From the NCBI GenBank assembly GCA_019415945.1, contig DXYF01000010.1:1-24402 (forward strand): a stretch of 24,402 nt of DNA, in the 5' to 3' direction. The notes below the pieces were generated by a model that was not told the DNA's origin, ran no database searches, and worked only from the letters and a program-made list of their open reading frames with translations. Both the position numbers and the translations under genes were made by a program. The first letter of the stretch is position 1; each line of letters begins with the position of its first letter. Positions 1 to 8,115 of the stretch are shown piece by piece. This DNA is from Clostridiales bacterium (GTDB lineage Bacteria; Bacillota; Clostridia; Oscillospirales; Acutalibacteraceae).

Positions 1-2341
1 CATTGCCGGCAAGGGCGAGGTTGTACAGTCCCTCTTTGTTGTAGGTGTGGTAGGAAAACATGTTCATGGCGTAGTCGAGGACATAGAGGTCGTCGCGTAT
101 TGAGGTGGGGTTTTCCACCAGATCGGCGATGCCCGAAAAAAGCCCCGAAATGCTGTCTGCGACATTGGTGATGCTCTTGGATATGGACGGGGTTTCCTCG
201 GTGCCAGAGCCGATCTCCTTGTCGCTTATCTCGTCCTCGCTCAACCCCTCCTCGTCGTTTATCTCGTCGGCTTCTCCTTCATTTTCCTCTTTAAGTTCCT
301 CATACTTATTTGTCCATGCATCATCTGTTTTTTTATAATCATTATACAAAAAATATAAATAATCATAAAGCGGAGGAGATTTCTTCGTTATGTCGGGGTT
401 GTTTTTATCCGTCACCTCGACGCTCACATCGGGGGAGGTGAAGGAGTTGTTGTTCTTCCACGCGTTCTCTGCGTTTGTTTCAAGCTGAGACAAATTGCGG
501 ACAATTTCGTATTCATTCACGCTTGCCGTGTTTTTAAAGGTGTTGTAGGTGCTGATATTTTTCACCTTTTTGCCGTTAAACTTTACGCCGTCAATGTACT
601 CAAGCAGGTTGCCGAGCAAGGTTTCAATCTTTTCAAGCCTCGTTTTGAGTTCCTTTATGGTCTCCGCCGTGACCTCCTCTCGAAATTGCTTATTCAACGG
701 ATCATCCATAATGTTTTTTGACTCGTTTCGCACGGTGCTGTTTGCGTCCTTCAGAGTTTGGCTCTCAAGCGATTCGCTCCATTTGTCAAACAGCACCTTG
801 GTGCCGTCGGTCGGGTCGGTGTACTCCTCAAGTGCTTCGTCAAGGTCACTTTTAGCATCGCCCACAATTTCCTTGGCACTTTTGATTTTGTCGTACTGAG
901 TTCTAAGGTAATCTGACACCTCAACAAAATATCTGTGTGTATCGTCCGTGGATGTACCCGGCTTAAAGTAGTCGTCATATACGGTGCTTACAAGACTTTT
1001 AAAACCGTCAAAGCTCTGAGTAACGCTCATTGCACTGCCCTTTATATTGTTGGGATTTGTAAAAAATCCGCTGTACTGCGAATATATCAGGCTGTAATGC
1101 GTTTCGTAATTTGACGATGCGTAGTTATTGTCGTTTACATTGGGGTAATTCTGAAAATAAAACACAAAGAACGAATCGGGCGTTTGGTTGAGCAGCTTTA
1201 CCCCGTCTTCTTCCTTTTCAAGCAATTCATGTGCCTTGACAAGCTTTGCCATTGCCGTGTTGAGTGCTCCGAGGTCTGTGTAGAAGTCTTTTAAAAGATT
1301 TTTGTTGTTCATACTTTGATACACATCCTCATACCACTGTATGGGGTAATCGCCCTGTCTGATGCTCGTGTTGCTCCGACTTACGCAAAACTCGTCAATA
1401 ATGCTGTCCACCTCGGATTTTGTTGTCAAAAATGCATTCATCTTATTTCTGACTTCCGACAGGTAGGTTTTAAACGAGCTTTTCGCTGTGGCAAATCTCA
1501 TATTTGAACAGGGGCTTTTGTTGTAGGCGTTGTAAAATGTTTCGTAGCTTGATGTGGGTACTTCTATTTTTTTTATTTTCTGTGTATTATATAGATTTTT
1601 GAACATATATATGTACGCGTCTTTGTAGCCGCTTGGCAGTTTGGTTATATAAGTCTTTAGCTTGTTTATATAATCCTCTGTCATTCCGCTGTTTTCGGTA
1701 TAATTTTTGATATCGAGGTAAGCATCTTTTAAATATTTAAGCACCTCGTTTTCCGACTCGTAATAGTTGTTCATATTGTCGGTTACTTCTGCTTCTTCTT
1801 CAACAATTTCGGTCTTGTTTTTTACTTCCTTGATATTGCCGAGCAGATTCTGAGCTATGTCGACAGGTCCCCTGTACTTCATAAAGCTTACAATCTGATT
1901 TTTAAGCACCTCGGGGTTATCAAGGTTTGCACCGTCAACTGCTGAAATGCTTGCACCCTCTGAAACATCTATCTGAAGCAGGTCGGAAAAGTTTTCTCCC
2001 GTCTCTTCATCTATCAGACCCGACAAAATTTGTCCGTATTGCTCTGCGTCCGTTGTGTTTACACCTGCGGACACCATGCAGGACTCAAAATATTTATCAA
2101 GGTTCTCTGCCACATCGTCAACGCTCTGTGCCTTTGCAAACAAGCCGTACATTTCGTTAAGTTCCTTGTCAAACTGAGAAAGCTGTGAATTTAACGCCAA
2201 ATCTCCTGCGGATTCTGCCACCGACTTGCCTAAAAACATGCGGCTCACATCAACAAATACACTTGTCACTATCAGAGTGGGTACCAAGATTATTACCAAA
2301 AACACCGATACCGCACCTCTGTTTGAAGTAAACAGCTTCAT
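1..2341 (-). CDS. DUF5702-like Tad-locus protein, N-terminal part (runs off window)
   Basis: The frame is open for 780 codons from the ATG at 2341 to the left edge; I checked every triplet and found no stop. An AAGGAG ribosome site lies just upstream. The N-terminus has the DUF5702/pseudopilin look: a short basic start with SNRGAVSVFLVIILVPTLIV, then about 20 hydrophobic residues, then a DVSRMFLG stretch and a YGLFAKA-like motif. The rest is a long, polar, probably extracellular body rich in Asn, Tyr, Lys and Glu, with an acidic low-complexity stretch roughly 100-130 codons before the window edge. It starts 27 bp after tadE and closes the visible Tad operon. DUF5702 proteins are known beside Tad loci in Clostridia; their function is not established. 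By position it may be a minor pilin or surface component. The C-terminus is not seen. Confidence 0.85.
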   Translation of the reverse strand, partial: MKLFTSNRGAVSVFLVIILVPTLIVTSVFVDVSRMFLGKSVAESAGDLALNSQLSQFDKELNEMYGLFAKAQSVDDVAENLDKYFESCMVSAGVNTTDAEQYGQILSGLIDEETGENFSDLLQIDVSEGASISAVDGANLDNPEVLKNQIVSFMKYRGPVDIAQNLLGNIKEVKNKTEIVEEEAEVTDNMNNYYESENEVLKYLKDAYLDIKNYTENSGMTEDYINKLKTYITKLPSGYKDAYIYMFKNLYNTQKIKKIEVPTSSYETFYNAYNKSPCSNMRFATAKSSFKTYLSEVRNKMNAFLTTKSEVDSIIDEFCVSRSNTSIRQGDYPIQWYEDVYQSMNNKNLLKDFYTDLGALNTAMAKLVKAHELLEKEEDGVKLLNQTPDSFFVFYFQNYPNVNDNNYASSNYETHYSLIYSQYSGFFTNPNNIKGSAMSVTQSFDGFKSLVSTVYDDYFKPGTSTDDTHRYFVEVSDYLRTQYDKIKSAKEIVGDAKSDLDEALEEYTDPTDGTKVLFDKWSESLESQTLKDANSTVRNESKNIMDDPLNKQFREEVTAETIKELKTRLEKIETLLGNLLEYIDGVKFNGKKVKNISTYNTFKNTASVNEYEIVRNLSQLETNAENAWKNNNSFTSPDVSVEVTDKNNPDITKKSPPLYDYLYFLYNDYKKTDDAWTNKYEELKEENEGEADEINDEEGLSEDEISDKEIGSGTEETPSISKSITNVADSISGLFSGIADLVENPTSIRDDLYVLDYAMNMFSYHTYNKEGLYNLALAGN

Positions 2342-2368
2342 ATCCCTCTCCTTATTTATCCCTTACCG

Positions 2369-3034
2369 TCATTCCAAATTCTTTATCTTGTCCTTATTAA
2401 ACAAACTGCTGATTTTTTCGGTAAATTTATTTACCGTTTCACTTTGCTGCAGATAATCGACTGCCATGTCAATGTTCCTAATAAACTCAGGGGCATCGGA
2501 AACAGGCACCTCTGCGTGTGCAGTAAAACTGTACACCTCTATTTCATCCTGAAAAATAAATTTCCACGGCAGTGATATTTTGTACTCCGCCGTTACTGAC
2601 AGGCTGTAATTTACAAGATTATTGTTAAACTTTACATCAACGCTTTTTATCTGCGGCTCCATTCCCTTAAAAAAGCTGAGAAAACTTGAACCGCCGTCTT
2701 TGATGTAGGTTTCGCACGCACTGACTGCGTCTTCTATTGAACCGCTGCTTCCGAAAGCATTAAAAAGATATCTGTACGGTTCATTTTTAAGTCCCGTATC
2801 GGGTAATTTATTGTCATCATTTATAAGTGTCAGATTAGGATCTGCACACTGTGCCGCATATCTTATCGCGGCTTCACTCACAAGGTTGTCAGTATATGAC
2901 TTTGAAACATACATATTCCCCATAAAAAACAAGAAAAATATTACAAAAAACATAATCGGGAATACAAATGTCGCCTCAATAATCGGCATTACACCGCTCT
3001 CGTCTGCGAGCCGTGTCTTTAATTCTTTCAACAT
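2369..3034 (-). CDS. tadE: TadE-like pseudopilin
   Basis: This is a 221-residue TadE-family protein. TadE-like proteins are minor pseudopilins of the Tad pilus, processed by a prepilin peptidase and needed for Flp pilus assembly. After a short basic segment the sequence reads ESGVMPIIEATFVFPIMFF, the typical TadE pattern of a Glu at the start of a 20-25 residue hydrophobic helix. An extracytoplasmic domain with two cysteines near residues 60-90 follows. I chose the ATG at 3034 because GGAGAG lies 9 bp upstream and the hydrophobic helix then falls near the N-terminus. The longer frame, to 3073, would be translated from inside the repeat. The gene sits between flp and the DUF5702-like gene, but repeat copy 1, with a terminator-like hairpin, ends only 17 bp before its start. 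Confidence 0.85.
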   Translation of the reverse strand: MLKELKTRLADESGVMPIIEATFVFPIMFFVIFFLFFMGNMYVSKSYTDNLVSEAAIRYAAQCADPNLTLINDDNKLPDTGLKNEPYRYLFNAFGSSGSIEDAVSACETYIKDGGSSFLSFFKGMEPQIKSVDVKFNNNLVNYSLSVTAEYKISLPWKFIFQDEIEVYSFTAHAEVPVSDAPEFIRNIDMAVDYLQQSETVNKFTEKISSLFNKDKIKNLE

Positions 3035-3050
3035 AATTTTATCTCTCCGT

Positions 3051-3152
3051 AAAAAAGTCGAGTGTCTCGACACGCAATTCGAGCAGACAGGTTAATATTA
3101 TCAAACCTTCTTTGCCCGACCATTTTCGAACAGTTTCCAATAAAGCAAAAAA
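3051..3152 (-). repeat. Structured dispersed repeat, copy 1 (between flp and tadE)
   Basis: About 102 bp, about 90% identical by eye to the copies at 7939-8041 and 9107-9207. Read on the minus strand it begins in a T-run, carries a stem-loop (GTTCGA with TCGGGC), a second stem (AGGTT with AACCT around a 10-nt loop) and ends in GTCGAG-ACA-CTCGAC plus six T. Spurious plus-strand frames ending in similar peptides arise from it. Confidence 0.85.
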
Positions 3153-3189
3153 CAGGACAGCCCACCCTGCGGCAGATTTTGCCGCAGGG
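3147..3189 (-). terminator. Hairpin downstream of flp (weak terminator or attenuator)
   Basis: A perfect 10-bp stem, CCCTGCGGCA with TGCCGCAGGG, encloses a 5-nt loop at 3165-3189. On the minus strand the T-run (3147-3152) comes 12 nt after the stem, further than in a standard terminator, so partial read-through into tadE is likely. Confidence 0.55.
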
Positions 3190-3199
3190 CAGCTTGCAG

Positions 3200-3421
3200 T
3201 TAGCCTTTGTCTGTTACTGCGTCTGTTGCCGTTCCGGTAATAGTCTTAAACAAACTCTCCAGCAAGCCTTGGATTTGCTCTCTGAAGAATATAGCCAACA
3301 AAACTGCAATGCCGATAAGCACTACGATAGCAACAATATTAACTTCTCCCTTTTCTTCATTGAACTTTTGGGCTAAGCTTAACTTTGCGGCTAAAGCCTT
3401 AATGTACAGCTTAGTAAACAT
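3200..3421 (-). CDS. flp: Flp1-like type IVb pilin
   Basis: This 73-residue protein has the layout of the Flp1-like pilins of Firmicutes: a basic leader of about 25 residues, then KGEVNIVAIVVLIGIAVLLA, a hydrophobic helix, and a short polar tail ending VTDKG. It should be the major subunit of the Tad pilus, matured by a prepilin peptidase at the Gly-Glu junction and assembled by TadA, TadB and TadC. The start has a strong AGGAGG 6-7 bp upstream. It lies 48 bp after tadC. A hairpin follows it at 3165-3189, as would suit a pilin needed in more copies than the downstream tadE. The function is inferred from family and context. Confidence 0.85.
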   Translation of the reverse strand: MFTKLYIKALAAKLSLAQKFNEEKGEVNIVAIVVLIGIAVLLAIFFREQIQGLLESLFKTITGTATDAVTDKG

Positions 3422-3469
3422 TACCCCACCTCCTCTTAATTTCCTTATCTATTTATGTATCTGAAAAAA

Positions 3470-4345
3470 TCAAATACCTAAATTAGCAAATACAGGCACA
3501 ATAACCATTATCAGAATGCCGATAAACATTACAACAATAGGAATCATAAGCTTGTTTGCGGCAAGCTCGCCCTGTCTTTTGACATCCTGCTTTTTCAGCA
3601 TCCATACTTCCTTGCTTTGGTTTTGAAGCTCCATGGCAAGCTCTGCGTTACCCTTTGAAAGTCCCTGGGCAACTACAGAAGTGAATTTTTTGATTTCAGG
3701 TATTACACACCTTATGCCAAACTGCCGGAGTGCCTCCGACTCTGAAATGCCGTTGTCCATATCGGTTACGGCATTTCGCATTTCTTCGTAGATTACTCCA
3801 TCGCCGCTTTCGGCAACCTGACGCCATGCGTCATGCATTATCATACCCGCATTTGTAAGCAATGCAAGTTTTGAAACTACATTGGCAAATTCCGAGAGCA
3901 GCTCATTGCTCCTCTTTGTGATTTTTTGCTTTGCCGTTGTGCCGAAATAGTAATAAGCAAGGCCCGAAAACAATGTCATAACAACTACCATTAAAATTTC
4001 CCCTCCGGCTAAGCCGTAAAGAATGAAGCCCAGGAGAAACAGCGTAAACGCCAAAGTGACCCTTTGTGCATATATAACTCTGATGTAATAATCAACATAT
4101 TTTTTACCGCCGTAGAGTATCTCAATGTCATCTTTGAGTTTTTTATCACTCTTGGATTTGTACTTATACTTGATGATATCCATTGCGGCAAAGCCAACTC
4201 CGTAAATCTCTTTAAAAGGAAATTCCTTTTCATTCAGCGGTGTGATTAAATCTTTGTATTTTGATCCCATCATAAAAAGCAAAAGCCAAACAACAAGAAG
4301 AAAGGCACAAATTATTTCTATCACTATATCAAATAAAGAAAACAT
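3470..4345 (-). CDS. tadC: TadC, inner-membrane platform protein (T2SS F family)
   Basis: This 291-residue membrane protein has an N-terminal segment (FDIVIEIICAFLLVVWLLLF), a central pair of hydrophobic stretches near residues 95-135, and a C-terminal segment (MIPIVVMFIGILIMVIVPVF). The cytoplasmic part between them reads like the T2SSF fold (LSEFANVVSKLALLTNAGM, then SKGNAELAMELQNQS). Tad systems use two such half-size platform proteins, TadB and TadC, which couple the TadA ATPase to pilin extraction. It starts 9 bp after tadB with an AAGGTG ribosome site and precedes flp. TadB and TadC are told apart here by gene order. Confidence 0.88.
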   Translation of the reverse strand: MFSLFDIVIEIICAFLLVVWLLLFMMGSKYKDLITPLNEKEFPFKEIYGVGFAAMDIIKYKYKSKSDKKLKDDIEILYGGKKYVDYYIRVIYAQRVTLAFTLFLLGFILYGLAGGEILMVVVMTLFSGLAYYYFGTTAKQKITKRSNELLSEFANVVSKLALLTNAGMIMHDAWRQVAESGDGVIYEEMRNAVTDMDNGISESEALRQFGIRCVIPEIKKFTSVVAQGLSKGNAELAMELQNQSKEVWMLKKQDVKRQGELAANKLMIPIVVMFIGILIMVIVPVFANLGI

Positions 4346-4354
4346 TTTATCACC

Positions 4355-5215
4355 TTACACCTTTATGTCCAAAATTTTTGCTGCAACAAAGTAAGCTATC
4401 ACAAACATAACAACAGCCGCCGTGGTCGCAAAGATACCTGCAGGAGTAACAAAATTTGCGGCAAAATCGGTACTGAGCATCTTGATAACTCCGACAAGCA
4501 AAATCGGCATCGCAATCATCATCTTCTGCTCCATTTTGTTGCCTGCTACCGTTGTTTCGATTTCTTCGTTAATCTCGAGCTTATCGCCCAGTATTTCGTA
4601 AGTGTTGCGAATAATCTCCTTAAAGTTTCCGCCCTTGCGGTATGTAATTTTAAACACATCGGCAAAGTCCTTGATATCTTCAATTCCGCTGCGAACTCCA
4701 AAGTCATACAGCATTTCTTCTATGCTGATGTTATTTTCCACTCCCGAAATGATAATGTCCATCTCTTTGATAATATATGCGTCTTCTTCATACTGCACAC
4801 ACAAATCAGACCTCACCGAAATAAAGGAATCTATGACATTTGCTCCTGTACCAAACGCCGTTGCAAGCCCCGAAAGCATATCACGAAACTGTGCCACAAT
4901 ATTTTTTCTGCGTTTTTCAAGGATTTGCTTTTGTCTTACCGGCAAAAATACTTTTGCCGCCGCAATTCCCACTGCTGCGGGAATGAGTATGTTAAGTACA
5001 TATGTCGTTGTGGTAGGGTTGCCGTAATCATCTACGCCTATGCCTCCGTAAAACAAATACCCTATAGCAGCCCCCACCGCAAATGCTAAAAAGGAATACA
5101 AGAGCTTTTCTTTAAATGTCATATAATAGACCTTGTAGTTTAACACCGGTATATTAAGCTTTGACATATAATACTGAGGTTCTGCGTTTTTTTCTTTTTT
5201 TGTAAACAAGCCCAT
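4355..5215 (-). CDS. tadB: TadB, inner-membrane platform protein (T2SS F family)
   Basis: This 286-residue protein has two hydrophobic segments near residues 35-90, a cytoplasmic T2SSF-type helical region (VAQFRDMLSGLATAFGTGAN, then YRKGGNFKEIIRNTYEILGD), and two C-terminal membrane segments. The GGNFKEI piece is typical of TadB-type proteins. It starts 12 bp after tadA with AGGTG upstream and is followed closely by tadC, so the three are surely co-transcribed. It should form the inner-membrane platform of the Tad pilus with TadC. No truncation is visible. Confidence 0.9.
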   Translation of the reverse strand: MGLFTKKEKNAEPQYYMSKLNIPVLNYKVYYMTFKEKLLYSFLAFAVGAAIGYLFYGGIGVDDYGNPTTTTYVLNILIPAAVGIAAAKVFLPVRQKQILEKRRKNIVAQFRDMLSGLATAFGTGANVIDSFISVRSDLCVQYEEDAYIIKEMDIIISGVENNISIEEMLYDFGVRSGIEDIKDFADVFKITYRKGGNFKEIIRNTYEILGDKLEINEEIETTVAGNKMEQKMMIAMPILLVGVIKMLSTDFAANFVTPAGIFATTAAVVMFVIAYFVAAKILDIKV

Positions 5216-5227
5216 ATTTTCACCTCG

Positions 5228-6466
5228 CTATATTACTGTCTTTATACCGGCAAGTCTTAGTTTCTGAGTGTTTAGCATAGGATTTTTTGTTCGGTTAAGC
5301 GAACCTGATACCTCTTCGATTGTACTGCTTTCGTCTTCCTCAAAAACATACAGGGGATTGAGCTTAATTTCTCCGTCTTTCATTCCAAGCACTTCGGTTA
5401 TTTCCATGGTTTTTCTGGAATGATCCCTTAATCTGGACAGATGAACAATTATGTCAATGGAAGACGCAATCTGCTGCCTGATTGCATAAAGCGGGAGTCC
5501 GTCTGCACCTTGAAGCACCATGGTTTCAAGACGGGACAGCATATCTCTGACCGAATTGGCGTGACCCGTCGAAAGAGAACCGTCATGACCGGTGTTCATT
5601 GCCTGAAGCATATCCAATGCTTCGCCTCCTCTGACCTCGCCTACAACAATACGCTCGGGTCTCATTCTCAACGAAGATTTTATCAAATCCCTTATCGTTA
5701 TACTTCCCTGACCCGATGCATTTGCATTTCTTGTTTCAAGATTGACAAGGTTTTCAATATGGGTAATTTGCAGTTCGGCTGAATCCTCTATCGTAATTAT
5801 TCGCTCGTCAGGAGGAATATAATTAGACAATGCGTTAAGAAAAGTCGTTTTTCCCGAGCCCGTACCGCCGCTGATGAAAATATTATACTTTGCCTTTACC
5901 AGCATCTCCAGTACGCCTGCTATCTCCTTTGTTATTGAGCCGTATCTGATAAGCTGATCTACTGTCATGGGCGTTTTGGAGAATTTTCTTATCGTTACAA
6001 CCGGACCGACAAGAGATACGGGCGGTAAAACAACATTTACACGGGAACCGTCCGGAAGCCTTGTGTCAACAATGGGATTTGCCTGATTTACTTCTCGACC
6101 GGCAAGACCTACAATCCTTTGAATAATATCTTCAAGCCGTCTTTCCGACTCAAAAAATTGATTAAGTTTTTCAAGTTTTCCGTTTTTTTCAATAAAAATA
6201 TCGTTAGGACCGTTGACCATTACCTCGGTAATATCGTCATTTTTCATTATTGCATCCAATATACCGAATCCTCTTATTGAACTGTAAACCTGCTCTACAA
6301 TAATGACCTTTTCATCAACCGGTATGTATTTATATGAAAAATAATTTTCTGCAATCCGCTCAATCTCTGCCGCCAACTCCTCATCGGAAAGCTGACTTAA
6401 CGACAAATTGTTAATAACATACTGCCTTATGCTTTCTACATATGATTTGCGTTCTTCACCCGTCAC
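5228..6466 (-). CDS. tadA: TadA/CpaF secretion ATPase
   Basis: This 412-residue protein is a hexameric type II/IV secretion ATPase of the TadA/CpaF branch that powers Flp pilus assembly at the inner face of the membrane. Walker A is GGTGSGKTT at residues 200-208. It is followed by IITIEDSAEL (Asp box) and RIVVGEVRGGEALDMLQAMN (Walker B region), then TGHDGSLSTGHANS (His box). The N-terminal domain with ITEVMVNGPNDIFIE is typical of CpaF. The start is a GTG with only a weak GGGGTG upstream. It begins 17 bp after tadZ. The C-terminal tail after LGMKDGEIKLNPLYVF is as expected for the family. Confidence 0.95.
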   Translation of the reverse strand: MTGEERKSYVESIRQYVINNLSLSQLSDEELAAEIERIAENYFSYKYIPVDEKVIIVEQVYSSIRGFGILDAIMKNDDITEVMVNGPNDIFIEKNGKLEKLNQFFESERRLEDIIQRIVGLAGREVNQANPIVDTRLPDGSRVNVVLPPVSLVGPVVTIRKFSKTPMTVDQLIRYGSITKEIAGVLEMLVKAKYNIFISGGTGSGKTTFLNALSNYIPPDERIITIEDSAELQITHIENLVNLETRNANASGQGSITIRDLIKSSLRMRPERIVVGEVRGGEALDMLQAMNTGHDGSLSTGHANSVRDMLSRLETMVLQGADGLPLYAIRQQIASSIDIIVHLSRLRDHSRKTMEITEVLGMKDGEIKLNPLYVFEEDESSTIEEVSGSLNRTKNPMLNTQKLRLAGIKTVI

Positions 6467-6483
6467 TGTAACACCCCAAATGC

Positions 6484-7554
6484 TTAAATATTGTCAAAAA
6501 CACCGTATTCACTTATTTTTCTTGCAAGCCTTTCTTCGTCAAGTCCTTCAATTTTATTTATTCCGCCGATAACATTGACGCTTATATCCGTTAACTGTTT
6601 TCCGCTCTTACTGCTGAATTTGTTATAAAGCAAAACGGATTTTCCGATAATAGTTATGTCCTCTGATTGATTTTCTAATATTTCAAACGATTTTAACACA
6701 CTTATTGTTTTTGAATTTGATATATCCGATCCATCAGACACGAAAACAATTTTGTCTGATTTATCGAGCAAACACAAGGTTACATCGTCAAAAGAAATGT
6801 TCATGTCCAAAATAATTCTGCTGTAATCATCTTTTACTACTAAATTCTTAATTAACTTATTGATATCTTCCACAGAGACAGACTGCTTGTCCAAGCTTAT
6901 TTTGCAGTCGTCAAAAAAATCAACACCTTCTTCGCTGTGCTTTACTTCACTTTCAAGCTTCAGCGACAAATTACTGTTCTTGCTTTTTATAGAATACAAA
7001 ATATTATCAAAGCTTCCGTTACCCTCAGCTTTAAAAAAGATATTAGTTGAGCCTATTTTTTCAAAGTTTAAATACAAAGTTTTATTTCCGCTTTTGCAGC
7101 ATCTGATTGCATAGGAAGCCGCAGCGGTCGAAGCTCCCACGCCGCCGGCCGCAGAAACAAAAGAAATTATCTTACAGTCAGAATCTATATTCCCCTTAAA
7201 AATCAAAGTGCTGTTTGCATTATCGGAATATATTCCTAAAATTTCTTTATATATTCTGTCAATCCTTTGATATTTTCCCACCGCTCTGTATCCGTTGTAG
7301 GATTCTACATCACTTGAATCACAAAAATATGCAAAAGATGAATTTTTTGCTATCAATTTGGGTTCTATATTTATATCGACACCGCAAAGTACAACATCCG
7401 CAAAATTACGCTTACTGTTTATTTTATTAACTGCAACTTGCGGATCGGTAAAAAGATAAACCTCAAGCTTGTCTGCATACAAACTTCCGAAAGATGAGGA
7501 AATTCGTTCGAGATAATTACTATCATTATCTATAATTGCTATTTTAATTTTCAT
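6484..7554 (-). CDS. tadZ: TadZ/CpaE-like MinD-family protein
   Basis: This 356-residue protein has two parts: a receiver-like domain (residues 1-110, Asp10 and a CGVD strand end near 57-60) and a ParA/MinD-like ATPase domain. TadZ/CpaE proteins place the Tad machine in the cell. The P-loop region reads SFVSAAGGVGASTAAASYAI (residues 131-150). It lacks both lysines of the classic deviant Walker A (KGGxGKS/T), so ATP hydrolysis may be lost or altered. Later pieces (DYSRIILDMN and DKIVFVSDGSD) match the MinD fold. It is the first gene of the operon, with an AGGAG ribosome site and a promoter at 7614-7642. The call rests on fold and context, since overall sequence in this family is divergent. 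Confidence 0.82.
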   Translation of the reverse strand: MKIKIAIIDNDSNYLERISSSFGSLYADKLEVYLFTDPQVAVNKINSKRNFADVVLCGVDINIEPKLIAKNSSFAYFCDSSDVESYNGYRAVGKYQRIDRIYKEILGIYSDNANSTLIFKGNIDSDCKIISFVSAAGGVGASTAAASYAIRCCKSGNKTLYLNFEKIGSTNIFFKAEGNGSFDNILYSIKSKNSNLSLKLESEVKHSEEGVDFFDDCKISLDKQSVSVEDINKLIKNLVVKDDYSRIILDMNISFDDVTLCLLDKSDKIVFVSDGSDISNSKTISVLKSFEILENQSEDITIIGKSVLLYNKFSSKSGKQLTDISVNVIGGINKIEGLDEERLARKISEYGVFDNI

Positions 7555-7613
7555 TATATTGTTCTCCTAATTAAATTTTACTATAGTATGCCAAATTTAA
7601 ACACTTACGGATA

Positions 7614-7642
7614 ATTTTACCATAATATAAATCTTGCGTCAA
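7614..7642 (-). promoter_or_regulatory. Sigma-A-type promoter for the tad operon
   Basis: On the minus strand TTGACG is separated by 17 bp from TAAAAT, which puts the transcript start near 7607, about 50 bp before the tadZ ATG. No other strong pair was found in this region. Confidence 0.6.
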
Positions 7643-7938
7643 TTATATTAATACTTGCTATAGATAATTTTGGTAAAATATAAAAAACTTTTGAAAAAGA
7701 TGCTTTTTTTTAATGCATTTAGACTTAAAGTTCTTTGTTTCGACATTATTCGATGATTTTCTCACTATTGATTTCATAAAAACACATTTTAAAAATTACA
7801 GGTTATAATAAACGATTTGTACTTAATAAGTCTAAAAAAAGTACTATCTGTAAGCAAAATTTTTTATTTTTAAGGGCCTCTTAATTTAATAATTTTTTTG
7901 ATATTAACACTGTTCTTTACAAAGCATAATGTTATTGC
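7643..7938. other. AT-rich intergenic region without a recognisable gene
   Basis: Between the tad promoter and repeat copy 2 there is about 300 bp of very AT-rich DNA. It has a short palindrome (ACTTA-A-TAAGT near 7819-7829) and homopolymer runs. No open frame with a ribosome site is seen on either strand. It may be upstream regulatory DNA for the tad promoter. Confidence 0.5.
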
Positions 7939-8041
7939 AAAAAAGCCGAGTGCCTCGACACGCAATTCGAGCATACAGGTTAATATTATCAAACCTTCTT
8001 TGCCCGACCATTTTCGAGCAGTTTCCTATAAAGTAAAAAAA
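7939..8041 (-). repeat. Structured dispersed repeat, copy 2 (downstream of prmA)
   Basis: Second copy of the 102-bp element. On the minus strand it begins in the T-run of the prmA terminator and ends in GTCGAG-GCA-CTCGGC plus T-run. The A-to-G change in the last arm, compared with the other copies, keeps an RNA pair (U-G). The first stem is GCTCGA with TCGGGC. Confidence 0.85.
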
Positions 8042-8077
8042 GATGAACATAAAAATCCAACATTTTTATGTTCATCT
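8034..8077 (-). terminator. prmA terminator
   Basis: A perfect 15-bp stem, AGATGAACATAAAAA with its complement and a 7-nt loop (8041-8077), is followed on the minus strand by seven T. It lies 38 bp after the prmA stop and closes the transcript from the heat-shock region. Confidence 0.9.
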
Positions 8078-8115
8078 CTTTAAAATTTATTATTATCCTG
8101 TTATGAGTGCACAAA

